From positions 1,473,966-1,537,965 of the forward strand of contig CP060531.1 in NCBI GenBank assembly GCA_016806715.1: 64,000 nucleotides of DNA, written 5' to 3'. The stretch is from Thermoplasmatales archaeon (lineage in GTDB: Archaea; Thermoplasmatota; Thermoplasmata; Thermoplasmatales; Thermoplasmataceae). The position numbers and the translations under genes were made by a program. Each line of letters starts with the position of its first letter. The stretch's first letter is position 1. Shown here one piece after another: positions 44,947 to 54,725 of this stretch. The notes beneath the pieces are model-generated. The model was not told the DNA's origin and did no database searches. It saw nothing but the letters and a program-made list of their open reading frames with translations.

Positions 44947-45414
44947 CTACTTTTCATGGTAGGCCTGGAAGATTTTGTCTCCCGGGTAGTGAATTGTTTT
45001 AATGGCCTCCCCTTTCCTGTTCTTCATAATCTCCTCGCCTGAAAGTTGAGAGATGCCCACAGCTATGAAAATACCATCCAGGTTCTTTATGAAAACCATG
45101 TCATCTTTCTGAACGTTTCTGTCCATGTCGCTGATACCCTGTGCGAATACGTTAGCTCCGTTCGTGATGTGTGGTACTGCACCATTGTCCACAGTAACCC
45201 ACTTCATTCCCGGCTTTGTGCTATTTATGAAGAAGAGCGTTGGAACCAGGAAGTTCTTGTAATAAATGACCGGTTTACCGGAGACGTAGTATATCTTTTC
45301 ATCCCGGTTTTCCTCCACTTCCATTCCTTCAAGAGAGATTGTACCTATTCCCAGGGCATCAACCTGCCTCTGGATATCTTTCAGTTCCCTCTTTGATACA
45401 ATATGTCTGGACAT
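44947..45414 (-). CDS. PUA-domain RNA-binding protein
   Basis: The C-terminal half carries a PUA domain: WVTVDNGAVPHITNGANVFAQGISDMDRNVQKDDMVFIKNLDGIFIAVGISQLSGEEI, with the typical VD.GA.....GA.v..pGI and G.A.G pattern. The N-terminal ~70 residues (SKRELKDIQRQVDALGIGTI) resemble the pre-PUA domain of MCT-1-like and archaeal ribosome-associated proteins. From ATG 45414 it is 155 residues, starting four bases after the upstream gene's stop, so translation is coupled; TTG 45429 is less likely. Confidence 0.85.
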   Translation of the reverse strand: MSRHIVSKRELKDIQRQVDALGIGTISLEGMEVEENRDEKIYYVSGKPVIYYKNFLVPTLFFINSTKPGMKWVTVDNGAVPHITNGANVFAQGISDMDRNVQKDDMVFIKNLDGIFIAVGISQLSGEEIMKNRKGEAIKTIHYPGDKIFQAYHEK

Positions 45415-45418
45415 GAGA

Positions 45419-46834
45419 TCACGGCACAAAGGGCTTGATTCTGTCTATGTTCGAATTCACCGCACTATAATCGTTTCCAAGTATTTTTTTCATCTCGTCG
45501 AGCATTTTAGACCCCAGTTCACGGTCCTGCTCATTGAAGAGCCATTCCCTGTTTGCTTCCTCTCCGACAGCCACGACGAATGCATAAAATATTGCCTTGT
45601 TAAGCGGGTCTGCCTGCAGATTCTTCTCTCCATTCCTGATAGCAACAAACTTTCCAGACTTGAAAAAATCTTTCACCAGTGAGATAAGGTATTCTGAAGG
45701 CTTGGACCATGGAGTTATGGTGAACGCCGAGTCTATGTCCTCAATCTTGTATATCTTTCTAGCCCGCTCGATCTGGTCGAGCGGGTTTCCCTTGAGGCTT
45801 CGAAGCTTGTTTTCATCAAGGTCGGGAAAAGTGGCTTTAAGGATCTCATTGCCATGGGACGGCCAGAGCACTTCCAGGAGTTTCCTGAGGCTTGGATAAT
45901 CAACGTACAGCCCATGACCCATGGATTTCAGGTACGGAACAAGAAGTGAAGTGTTCACCACATCATTCGGGAATTCCCCAAGGAATTCTCCCGGGTCCGA
46001 ATAACATCTGTCCGCAATTATGTAAAGTGACTTCCCTACCGCCTCCCTTATCCTTGCATCGGCAATGTTCCTGATGAATGTCTTGTCATCTATCTGCCCG
46101 CCAAAGTATCGGTTAATGTCGTCAGGAGGGATTATTGTTACACGATCTTCTATGAATGGACAACTTACCTTGAAATCGCTGAAAAGGTCCTTTGTAAGGA
46201 AGTGCCTGACTATTGTGTACATGGTTGAGTACTCTGAATCCTCGTAAATCTTCAGCTTTATACCTGAAAAATGGCTGATTACCATGTACTTTCCCAGGGT
46301 ACCAATCACTATGCTGTCTTCTTCCTCACGGTACTTTATCCCATGCTCCTCAAGCACGTCCTTGAAAAACTCTATGCCCGGCCCATGTCCCTTACATGAT
46401 CCAATGTAAAAATTCCGGGACGAATATACTCTGGCCCCCTTGCTTTTTGTCAGCGAGGAAAAAGCGAGCATTTTCCAGATTTCATCATCAAAGTGCTGCA
46501 CCCCAGCAAGTACAGTTTCGTCTGTATTTCCCCTCTTTGCATATTCAACATTTCCGTAAGGAGTGGTTATGAACCCTACAACGGGAGCAGAATCAGAATC
46601 TGAGACCTTGTGTGTTTCGCTAATAGCGCTGAGGAACTGATCTGATGATCGCAAATATTTATCGAATTTTTCACTGCCCTTGAGGGCTTCCAGTTTCTTC
46701 CTGTATGACTCGAATGGACAAAGGAACCCCTTGTCAATACAGTCAGGAACAATGGCTGCCGGGTTTTCGAACAGCGTTGTTATATGGCCAAGAAATTCTT
46801 TCTCTTTCCTCTTAGATCTGAATTTTAGTTTCAT
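45419..46834 (-). CDS. Unknown 471-residue protein in the secE-spt5 operon
   Basis: Not recognised. The N-terminus is basic (KLKFRSKRKEKEFLGHITTLFENP), followed by a Cys-containing segment PDCIDKGFLCPFESYRKKLEAL. The middle has a beta-rich part (FNNFYIGSCKGHGPG-like region, SIVIGTLGKYMVISH), and the C-terminal half is helical with LNKAIFYAFVVAVGEEANREWLF. No membrane helices or signal peptide are seen, so it is probably cytosolic. It begins five bases after spt5 and is coupled to the PUA gene, pointing to a translation- or transcription-related role. Confidence 0.75.
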   Translation of the reverse strand: MKLKFRSKRKEKEFLGHITTLFENPAAIVPDCIDKGFLCPFESYRKKLEALKGSEKFDKYLRSSDQFLSAISETHKVSDSDSAPVVGFITTPYGNVEYAKRGNTDETVLAGVQHFDDEIWKMLAFSSLTKSKGARVYSSRNFYIGSCKGHGPGIEFFKDVLEEHGIKYREEEDSIVIGTLGKYMVISHFSGIKLKIYEDSEYSTMYTIVRHFLTKDLFSDFKVSCPFIEDRVTIIPPDDINRYFGGQIDDKTFIRNIADARIREAVGKSLYIIADRCYSDPGEFLGEFPNDVVNTSLLVPYLKSMGHGLYVDYPSLRKLLEVLWPSHGNEILKATFPDLDENKLRSLKGNPLDQIERARKIYKIEDIDSAFTITPWSKPSEYLISLVKDFFKSGKFVAIRNGEKNLQADPLNKAIFYAFVVAVGEEANREWLFNEQDRELGSKMLDEMKKILGNDYSAVNSNIDRIKPFVP

Positions 46835-46839
46835 GATAC

Positions 46840-47718
46840 CTATTTCTTGTCAAGCATCCTTATTGCTTCAGCTCTGACCGTTACTGGTATTGGGACCATT
46901 GATTCTACGAGCTGGACTGTGACTTCCTCTTTCCCGGCGTCTATGGACATTATCTTCGCCTTTTCACCCTTAAAGGGCCCGTCGATAAGCTCAACGAATG
47001 CGCCGAGTTCCAGTCCTGTTACGGCGGGTTTTGGTGTTAGATAATGCTCTATCTCGCCTATCTTGATGTCACCCTCTACTATGCCCTTGAATCCCCTTAT
47101 TCCCTTTGCTATCACGGCAAGGCGATCCGGATGCATAGTCTCCACAAAAACGTACCCTCTTACTTCATGCGGGGCCATTATAGAGAAAACCTCGCTCAGT
47201 GATTCAGGGTTTATCTGCTTCCTTTCACCAAGATCCACATCCGACTTGTTCGCGAGATCTATGGAGACGGGAATTTCATTTCCTACCGTCGTTTTCATGG
47301 CAACAATGACCGGGGTCAGTTCCACAGTAAATGCTTTCTCAAAATTGTTGATTCCGTCGGCAGAGATGATTGACACATAAAAGGTAACGGAATCTCCCAT
47401 GTATCCACCTTTGGGGGTCGAGACAACCAGTGAGAACTTCCTTGCCTGTTTTCCGTCGATATCAATGTCTTCCTCGATAGGTTCCTTGTCAGACTTTGAA
47501 ATAGTGTACTCCTTCTGCTTCGGGTAGTCGAGTGTCACAAACCACTCCACCAGTTCATCTTTAGACCGGAATTCACTCCTGACCCGCAGCGTGAATTTTC
47601 TCTTTGAACTCTGAATATTTTTTATGGAGATGGGAACAGGGACTTCTTTCCCGCATCCAACCTTCATGTCTGCAACATCCACTGTTGCCCATACCTGCAA
47701 TTCTTCTTTGCTTTCCAT
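46840..47718 (-). CDS. spt5: Transcription elongation factor Spt5 with N-terminal extension
   Basis: Residues about 150-292 form archaeal Spt5: NGN domain (VVAMKTTVGNEIPVSIDLANKSD..., SIMAPHEVRGYVFVETMHPDRLAVIAKGIRGFKG) and a KOW domain (LGAFVELIDGPFKGEKAKIMSIDAGKEEVTVQLVES). Spt5 with Spt4 keeps RNA polymerase processive. The first ~145 residues are extra compared with the usual 145-150-residue archaeal Spt5; they look like a beta-sandwich (VPVPISIKNIQSSKRKFTLRVRSEF..., ARKFSLVVSTPKGGYMGDSVTFYVSI). ATG 47718 with AGGTG ahead is preferred to 47751. Confidence 0.92.
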   Translation of the reverse strand: MESKEELQVWATVDVADMKVGCGKEVPVPISIKNIQSSKRKFTLRVRSEFRSKDELVEWFVTLDYPKQKEYTISKSDKEPIEEDIDIDGKQARKFSLVVSTPKGGYMGDSVTFYVSIISADGINNFEKAFTVELTPVIVAMKTTVGNEIPVSIDLANKSDVDLGERKQINPESLSEVFSIMAPHEVRGYVFVETMHPDRLAVIAKGIRGFKGIVEGDIKIGEIEHYLTPKPAVTGLELGAFVELIDGPFKGEKAKIMSIDAGKEEVTVQLVESMVPIPVTVRAEAIRMLDKK

Positions 47719-47728
47719 TTTATAACAC

Positions 47729-47950
47729 CTAAGGGACCTTGAAATAGACACCCATGATAAGGTAAATTATGAATCCAATGAGACCAATGAGAACAATTCC
47801 AAAACCGGTAATAAGCAAAACTTTCAGGTATTCATCCCTATCCGGCTTCTTTGCCATCCTGATTATCCTGGCATACTTTCCCTTGCCTATACCACTGAAT
47901 TTTCTCTCTATCCTTTCCTGAACTTCAACGGCCTTGTCCTCAACTGACAT
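47729..47950 (-). CDS. secE: Preprotein translocase subunit SecE (Sec61 gamma)
   Basis: The 73-residue protein has an amphipathic N-terminal helix (VQERIERKFSGIGKGKYARIIRMAKKPDRDEY) and one membrane helix (LLITGFGIVLIGLIGFIIYLIMG), exactly the SecE/Sec61-gamma layout; K(K)P..DE is the conserved hinge. It clamps SecY in the translocon. The order secE-spt5 is the classical archaeal/bacterial one and supports both calls. Confidence 0.93.
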   Translation of the reverse strand: MSVEDKAVEVQERIERKFSGIGKGKYARIIRMAKKPDRDEYLKVLLITGFGIVLIGLIGFIIYLIMGVYFKVP

Positions 47951-48018
47951 CAGAATGTCTCCTTCTACAATAGGGAATATACTAATAAAATCCTTTGCAA
48001 ATGAAACCGTGAAAGATT

Positions 48019-48036
48019 GTGCCTGTGACTCGCCAA
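48019..48036 (-). other. 16S precursor processing stem, 3' strand
   Basis: On the RNA this reads TTGGCGAGTCACAGGCAC and pairs with the leader segment at 49548-49568: 14 pairs (one G-U), then an AAA bulge on the leader side, then GTGC/GCAC. Such stems bring the ends together for cutting. Confidence 0.65.
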
Positions 48037-48042
48037 ATACAT

Positions 48043-49512
<1,470 letters not shown>

Positions 49513-49762
49513 TAATTCCTGTCAAAGCGATTATTTTAAATTTGAAATTGGCGAGCCACAGTTTGCACCTTTTCACGTGTCAGAAGTGAGCTTTTATCCT
49601 CACAACTCCATATTTCCCAACCTTGGAATGTTCTGGATCATTTAGGTCATTCGACCGTGGTCACCAGAGTGCCTTGTTAGTTGGTCTTATTTCATTTTGC
49701 AACGCACGATTAGTGCGTAATTTCCTTTATAGCGGGTCGATATATAACTCTTTCGTACTCAA
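49513..49762 (-). promoter_or_regulatory. 16S rRNA promoter and leader
   Basis: On the minus strand GAAAGAG (BRE-like, 49748-49754) precedes TATA box TTATATAT (about 49739-49747). Transcription would start near 49718, at a perfect hairpin ACGCAC/GTGCGT (49702-49718), leaving a leader of about 205 bases. The mobile island begins at 49763, only about 10 bases beyond the BRE. Confidence 0.65.
49548..49568 (-). other. 16S precursor processing stem, 5' strand
   Basis: Leader RNA GTGC-AAA-CTGTGGCTCGCCAA is complementary to the trailer at 48019-48036. It shows the 16S gene has its own complete processing unit. Confidence 0.65.
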
Positions 49763-50723
49763 CTATGGCGGACATTGAGCGTTGGGAGTTCGTGTCTTCT
49801 GACATTCATTATTTTTTGTATCAATATTACGTTTTATGCAGCTTTACGAATTCGAACATTTTATCTATATACGGATCTTTTGCAAGATTATTCTTAAACA
49901 ACATGTCTTTTCGCTTCTCAGCGAGTTCGACCTTATCTTTTCTTTGTTCTTTTCATGTAATCCCATGAGTGCATCTAGGGCCATATTCCTGATCCCTCTC
50001 ACATGCCTTCCTGATATACCGATGCCCATAGATGATACTATCTCCGACGAGAATCACCCATCAATAAACCTCTGCATGGTGGATCTCAATGTAACCTCAT
50101 CTGCATAGGTGCGGTGGGGTCGGATATAACCTTTTAGTATCTCGAAACTGAATACATTCCGATCCTTCATGCATATCTTCAGTCTGTGCACTTCTACAAA
50201 CTGGCCAGAACATGATTTTACCATCCCCCTGTCGGTTCTGTAAGCCTTCAGCCCTGTGCCACAGGAAGGGTACACGGAAACGGAGGGTGTGAACACAACC
50301 TCTTTCATTTCAATTTCAGCAACAGCTTATTCAGGTTGAGATCGGATTCTATTATGATCTTCGTTATGGGCCATGCATCGTATTCAATCCCGATCTTCTT
50401 CAGTATCTCATTGATCTCCTCCTGTCCTATCCCTTTTTTGATAAGCCTGACTACATAGGGGAGTATGTCCTCAGGATCAACCACATTCTTCGCCTTGGGA
50501 TTCTTTCCGAGATATCCTATGTACTTCCTCTTGGGTTTCCCGTCCACCCATGTTTCATCCATAAGAGTACAGTAGGCATGCCCGTTCTTCATCCTTTTAT
50601 TTATTGTCTTTGTCATCCTACACCGTAATCACGGTGTGGTCTACGAATTTTTCGGCACCCTGTACAATAGCCAAGAAATTCATCATCAAGTAGGAATCTT
50701 CTAACACTCAATGTCCGCCATAG
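49763..50723 (-). mobile_element. Degenerate IS copy 1 (left arm)
   Basis: 961 bp with 17-base perfect terminal inverted repeats (CTATGGCGGACATTGAG at 49763; its complement ending at 50723), extended with mismatches to about 26. The inside holds a broken transposase on the minus strand. A hairpin ACACCGT-AATC-ACGGTGT lies at 50621-50638, just before the transposase start. Confidence 0.85.
49850..50616 (-). pseudogene. Broken transposase of IS copy 1
   Basis: Three pieces are seen on the minus strand. 50616-50305 begins MTKTINKRMKNGHAYCTLMD and has DETWVDGKPKRKYIGYLGK, the N-terminal unit of many DDE transposases. 50308-50054 carries a zinc-ribbon-like YPSCGTGLKAYRTDRG and RTYADEVTLRS, stopping at a TGA. 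The same frame then continues with a helix-turn-helix-like FSSEIVSSMGIGISGRHVRG until about 49850. No catalytic DDE core remains. Confidence 0.7.
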
Positions 50724-50766
50724 TACACACGCAAAAAAATAAGTACCCAAAAAGGTAACTGTTGGT

Positions 50767-52323
50767 ATGGGCAAAAGTGCAGGGCTAACTCTCGACAGAT
50801 TATTTTATCAGACCTTGATGAGAAAGACAGGTAAAGTCTTAACTGAGGGCCAGAGAAAGATCACTTACCGGGAACTTTTTGAAAACTCTGTTCGCCTTGG
50901 AAATAGCTTGAATTATGAAGGTCTTTCTGGTAAAAGAATTGCCGTTTTAGACTGGAATTCAATTGAATATGCGACAGCTATGTTTGGAATACCGTTTGCA
51001 GGGTCATCAATTCACCCAATTAACGTGCGTCTTCCTTTGGAACATATGCTAAGGACCATCAAAGTCGCAGGTGACGAAGCAATAATTGTGTCAAGAGATT
51101 TTCTGCCATTAGCTGAAAAGCTTGCTGAAGCACGGGTGTTCAGCAAAGAAAGAATATTCACAATGGACGGAACAAGTGATACTTTTCCCCGATTTAAGGA
51201 TCTCATAAGTAATGGTGAGAACACGTTCAATCCAACGTTCGACGAAAACACAGAGATGTCAATTCTTTTTACTTCTGGAACCACCGGAATTCCCAAGGGT
51301 GTAAGTTATTCTCATAGAAACACGGTTATTGCCATATGGGCTATCCTTACCTCTCTTTCTGCCTATCAAGGTATGTCAAGGTTAAATTCGGGTGATATTG
51401 TTTTTCCCCTCATACCATTCTATCACCTGTGGTCATGGGGGTCATTGTTTTCATCAACGATGATTGGGACACCATACGTTCTTGGAGGAAAATTCGATCC
51501 CGTAACCACATTGAAATTAATCCAATCAGAGGGGGTAACTTGGATGAATATGGTTCCAACGATGCTCTATGCACTTCTTGCAAACGATGGTGATTCTGTA
51601 CTTTCTGGCATGAAAATTCTCATTGGAGGCTCTCCGATACCAAATGGACTTGTGGAAGAAGCAAGAAAGAAGAATATCGAATTGACTTCGATTTATGGCT
51701 TTACGGATGGCCTTGTTGCATCCATAGGCACGCTCAATGAGGCTTATGGTAATATTGAAGATGAAAAAAAGTATTGGGTTTCCACAAAATTCTCCACACC
51801 ATCACCTCTGACAGAATTCAGGATAGAGAAAACCGAAAATACGCCTCCTGAGATATTTTTCAGGTCACCGTGGTTACCTGAGGGCTATGTTTCTGACGAG
51901 ATAGAAACAAAAAAAGCCTACGTGGACGGGTGGTTTAGGCCTGGTGATTCTGGTCATATCGATGAAATGGGTAATCTGAGCATTGACGATCGTGTCAAGG
52001 ATTTGATAAAAAGCGGAGGTGAATTCATCTCCAGTTCTGTACTTGAAAGTCACATATCCGAAGTGCCGGGAGTTGAACTGGTGGCAGTGGTTCCTCGTGA
52101 AGACAGTAAATGGGTGGAAAGGCCGGTGGCATTTATAAAGACCAGTAAAGATTTTGAAAGTCTCGTTCGGCAGATTAGGAACTCACTAGATGCTCTGGTA
52201 AAGGGTGGAAAACTCTCCAGTTGGTGGTTACCTGAGCAGTTTTACAGGATCGATGATATGCCGTTAACCGGTACGGGCAAAATTGACAAGAAGGAACTTA
52301 GGAAATCATTAAGAGGTGAATAA
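50767..52323 (+). CDS. Acyl-CoA synthetase / AMP-dependent ligase
   Basis: ANL-superfamily enzyme joining a carboxylic acid, probably a fatty acid, to CoA via an acyl-AMP. P-loop ILFTSGTTGIPKGVSYSH, A4-A5 region FYHLWSWGSLFSS and IYGFTDG, hinge GWFRPGDSGHIDEMGNLSIDDRVKDLIKSGGEFIS and the C-terminal lysine region LTGTGKIDKKELR are intact over 518 residues. AAAAAATAAG shortly after the IS end serves as promoter. The last eight bases overlap the dehydrogenase gene. The pair sits between two IS copies. Confidence 0.93.
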   Translation: MGKSAGLTLDRLFYQTLMRKTGKVLTEGQRKITYRELFENSVRLGNSLNYEGLSGKRIAVLDWNSIEYATAMFGIPFAGSSIHPINVRLPLEHMLRTIKVAGDEAIIVSRDFLPLAEKLAEARVFSKERIFTMDGTSDTFPRFKDLISNGENTFNPTFDENTEMSILFTSGTTGIPKGVSYSHRNTVIAIWAILTSLSAYQGMSRLNSGDIVFPLIPFYHLWSWGSLFSSTMIGTPYVLGGKFDPVTTLKLIQSEGVTWMNMVPTMLYALLANDGDSVLSGMKILIGGSPIPNGLVEEARKKNIELTSIYGFTDGLVASIGTLNEAYGNIEDEKKYWVSTKFSTPSPLTEFRIEKTENTPPEIFFRSPWLPEGYVSDEIETKKAYVDGWFRPGDSGHIDEMGNLSIDDRVKDLIKSGGEFISSSVLESHISEVPGVELVAVVPREDSKWVERPVAFIKTSKDFESLVRQIRNSLDALVKGGKLSSWWLPEQFYRIDDMPLTGTGKIDKKELRKSLRGE

Positions 52324-53587
52324 GTTGGAAGACATGCTATTGAATGAAGAAGAGAAGGAGATAAAGGCACTGGCCAGACGGATCGTGAAGGAATTACCTT
52401 CTGATCTGATCCGGAAAATTGAACGAGAGGAAGTAACCTTTCCAAGGGAGTTCATAGATTCGGTAACAAAAAACGGAGCTGTCGGACTCAGATTTCCAAG
52501 GGAATATGGTGGAAAGGGGGGAAGTTGGGTTGGTGAGGCATCCGCTGTTGAGGAAATGGGTTACCTCGGATTCACACTCAGTTGCATGTATTCTTTGGGT
52601 ACAATCGTAGGTGAGCCCATATTCCGCTATGGTACGAAGGATCAGAAAGAGAAATACCTAAAGGGAATCACATCGGGAAAGCGGTATGGTGCTGAAGCAA
52701 TCACTGAACCCTCAGGAGGTTCAGATCTCTTCGGGATGATGAAAACAAACGCAGTAAAGAGGGGAAACAAGTTTATCCTGAACGGACAAAAAAGGTTCAT
52801 TGTGGGGGGTAAAGATGCCGATTTCTTTGTAACCTACGCCATAACAGACCCTGATGCAAAATCCAGAACAAGAGGTGTCAGTGCATTCATCGTGGACAGG
52901 GATACTCCCGGTCTCAAAGTCGAGACCCTATACGGCCTTATGGGAAACAAGGGGGGAGGAACTGCCAGGATTGTATATAAGGATGCCCAGATACCTGAGG
53001 AGAACCTTATAGGAGAGCTTAATGGCGGTTACGAGGTCTTCAACAGAATGATGGTTCCTGAAAGACTTACAACTTCCGCGGGTTCCCTAGGTGTCAGTAC
53101 TGCTGCACTGAAAGTAGCTACAGATTATGCACTAAGGAGGGAGGCATTTGGCTCTAAACTCATCGAACATGAAGGGATAAACTTCAAGTTGGCCGAGAGC
53201 CTTACACTTCTTCAATCCGCCTCATCCCTCGTTTTTACAGCAGCAAAGGCAGCTGATCTCTTTGAAAAAGGGCAGACAACCCAATCCTATGTCAGAAAAC
53301 TTGTTTCAATGGCCAAACTGCACTCGACGGAAGCAATGTGGAAGATAGTTAATGACGCTATGCAAATGATGGGCGGCATTGGTTATACTACGGTATATCC
53401 TGTAGAGCGCCTGCTGAGAGATTCTAGGCTTGGTCTCATATGGACAGGAAGCAGTGAGGTTATGAAGATGATCATCCAGCATGAGCATCTTAGAGAATTT
53501 ACAAAACCAGAATACTGGGATTCACGCAGAAACATTGAAAAGGATGCCTTGGACTTCAGGTTAGAAGAGGAAAAAGTTTTCAGATAG
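52316..53587 (+). CDS. Acyl-CoA dehydrogenase
   Basis: FAD enzyme introducing the 2,3 double bond in acyl-CoA. FAD/substrate motifs: YGAEAITEPSGGSDLFGM (129-141), FILNGQKRFIVGG, RREAFGSKLIEHEGINFKLAE, and MQMMGGIGYTTVYPVERLLRDSR. The usual catalytic Glu of short/medium-chain enzymes (in YEGTS) is replaced: the sequence is IWTGSSE. Glu249 in VPERLTTSAGSLG occupies the place of the base in isovaleryl- and long-chain acyl-CoA dehydrogenases. So the enzyme looks active with that arrangement. Start GTG 52316 overlaps the ligase stop. 423 residues. Confidence 0.93.
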   Translation: MNKLEDMLLNEEEKEIKALARRIVKELPSDLIRKIEREEVTFPREFIDSVTKNGAVGLRFPREYGGKGGSWVGEASAVEEMGYLGFTLSCMYSLGTIVGEPIFRYGTKDQKEKYLKGITSGKRYGAEAITEPSGGSDLFGMMKTNAVKRGNKFILNGQKRFIVGGKDADFFVTYAITDPDAKSRTRGVSAFIVDRDTPGLKVETLYGLMGNKGGGTARIVYKDAQIPEENLIGELNGGYEVFNRMMVPERLTTSAGSLGVSTAALKVATDYALRREAFGSKLIEHEGINFKLAESLTLLQSASSLVFTAAKAADLFEKGQTTQSYVRKLVSMAKLHSTEAMWKIVNDAMQMMGGIGYTTVYPVERLLRDSRLGLIWTGSSEVMKMIIQHEHLREFTKPEYWDSRRNIEKDALDFRLEEEKVFR

Positions 53588-53632
53588 TTTAGAATTTTAC
53601 CTACAGTAAAGACCAATTACAAATGGTATTCA

Positions 53633-53640
53633 TTTTTTTT
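53633..53640 (+). terminator. Poly-T terminator next to IS copy 2
   Basis: Eight T residues directly before the left end of IS copy 2, 46 bases after the dehydrogenase stop. Confidence 0.4.
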
Positions 53641-54179
53641 CTATGGCAATGTTTTCATCCAAAGCGCAAGGAAGTTCACATCCTTTGGCTGTGGGAGGGA
53701 ATTGCCTATGGCGGACCTCAATGTAATGTCGTTGGCATATGTGCAGTGGAGGCGGATATAACCTTCGAGCATCTCCGACTGGAATATCTTCCTGTTCGTT
53801 CTGTATGCTTTCAGCCTTGAACCGCAGGAAGAGCATAAGGAAATGGAGGGTGGGAACACAGCCCCCCAATCATTTCAGCTTCAGGAATGTCTTATTCAGT
53901 TTTAGATCATTCTCTATCATGATCTTTGTTATGGGCCATGTATTGTATTCTATGCCAATCTTTTTCAGCATCTCGTTTGTCTCTTCCCGGCAAATCCCCC
54001 TCCCGAAAAGCCCTGCTACATATGGAAGTACATCCTCAGGTTCGATCTTATTCTTTGCCTTTGGGTCTTCCCTAAATATTCTACATACTTCCTAACAGGT
54101 TTCCCGTTAACCCATGTTTCGTCAACAACGGCATTGTACATACATCTATTCTTTGTCTTCTTGTTTATTGTCTTTGTCA
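53641..54179 (-). pseudogene. Broken transposase of IS copy 2
   Basis: Minus-strand remains: MTKTINKKTKNRCMYNAVVD then DETWVNGKPVRKYVEYLGK, a frameshift, then DPKAKNKIEPEDVLPYVAG...WPITKIMIENDLKLNK in another frame, and a last piece with CSSCGSRLKAYRTNR and CTYANDITLRSAI. Each part aligns with copy 1, showing the same gene with frameshifts and a deletion. Confidence 0.7.
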
Positions 54180-54287
54180 TCCTACACCGTAGATAAGGTG
54201 TAGTATACAAATCTTTGACACACTGTAAAATGTCGAGTAAATTCGATGTTGAAAACGAAATTAACCAACGCTTATTGACCTCCATAG
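53641..54287 (-). mobile_element. Degenerate IS copy 2 (right arm)
   Basis: 647 bp, homologous to copy 1 and in the same orientation. It begins CTATGGC at 53641 and ends with the complement of CTATGGAGGTCAATAAGCG at 54287. Compared with copy 1 it lacks about 300 bases of the interior, including the zinc-ribbon second half. The pre-transposase hairpin (ACACCGT-AGAT-AAGGTGT) is decayed. Confidence 0.8.
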
Positions 54288-54295
54288 GTACTCAA

Positions 54296-54725
54296 GGGGG
54301 GGGGTTGGAGCTTTTCCAGATCTTCCTTGCCTTATTCTGTGATTATTACCTACGCTCTTCTTCCCAAATATCCTCATGGTAAATCTCCCATTGCTGAACT
54401 CCCTGTTATACGAAGGCCATATCTGATATGCTCCAAATCTCATTTTAAATTATCACGAACCTCTTGATGATGGCAAATACTTTTCCTCTTGCACAAGTCT
54501 GACACATGTTTGTTTTCACCACTGTCCTGCTATAACAGCATGGGTAGGGGCGTTAGAGAAAGCTTCCAGGGCTAGTTTGTGGAGAACAATTGTATTTCGG
54601 GAAAGAATTATGTCAGGAAACACCGCAGAAAGGAGAGGAGAATCATTAGACCATCTGATAATCAGATTTTTTGGATAGTTGTGACAAAATGCCAAATTTT
54701 TTATTTGAAATAGACTACATTTCGT
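54296..54725. other. Gene-poor interval right of the composite element
   Basis: Begins with a run of G residues (54296-54304). It has short frames on both strands (for example minus 54443-54264 and plus 54633-54680) without family resemblance. These may be scraps of older insertions. No RNA gene is seen. Confidence 0.4.

Larger units (their letters stand above)
49763..54287. mobile_element. Putative composite transposon carrying acyl-CoA ligase and dehydrogenase
   Basis: Two decayed copies of one IS, in direct orientation (49763-50723 and 53641-54287), enclose two co-transcribed acyl-CoA genes. The outer ends are inverted: CTATGGCGGACATTGAGCG at the left and, read backwards, CTATGGAGGTCAATAAGCG at the right. 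The whole block is flanked by GTACTCAA at 49755-49762 and again at 54288-54295, an 8-base direct repeat expected of one transposition event. Both transposases are now broken, so it is probably immobile. Confidence 0.7.

Noticed and set aside
53706-53724. CTATGGCGGACCTCAATG as an extra terminal repeat of the IS
   Set aside because: It corresponds to coding sequence inside the transposase (the TYANDITLRS region), as shown by the matching place in copy 1; the resemblance to the end is only partial.
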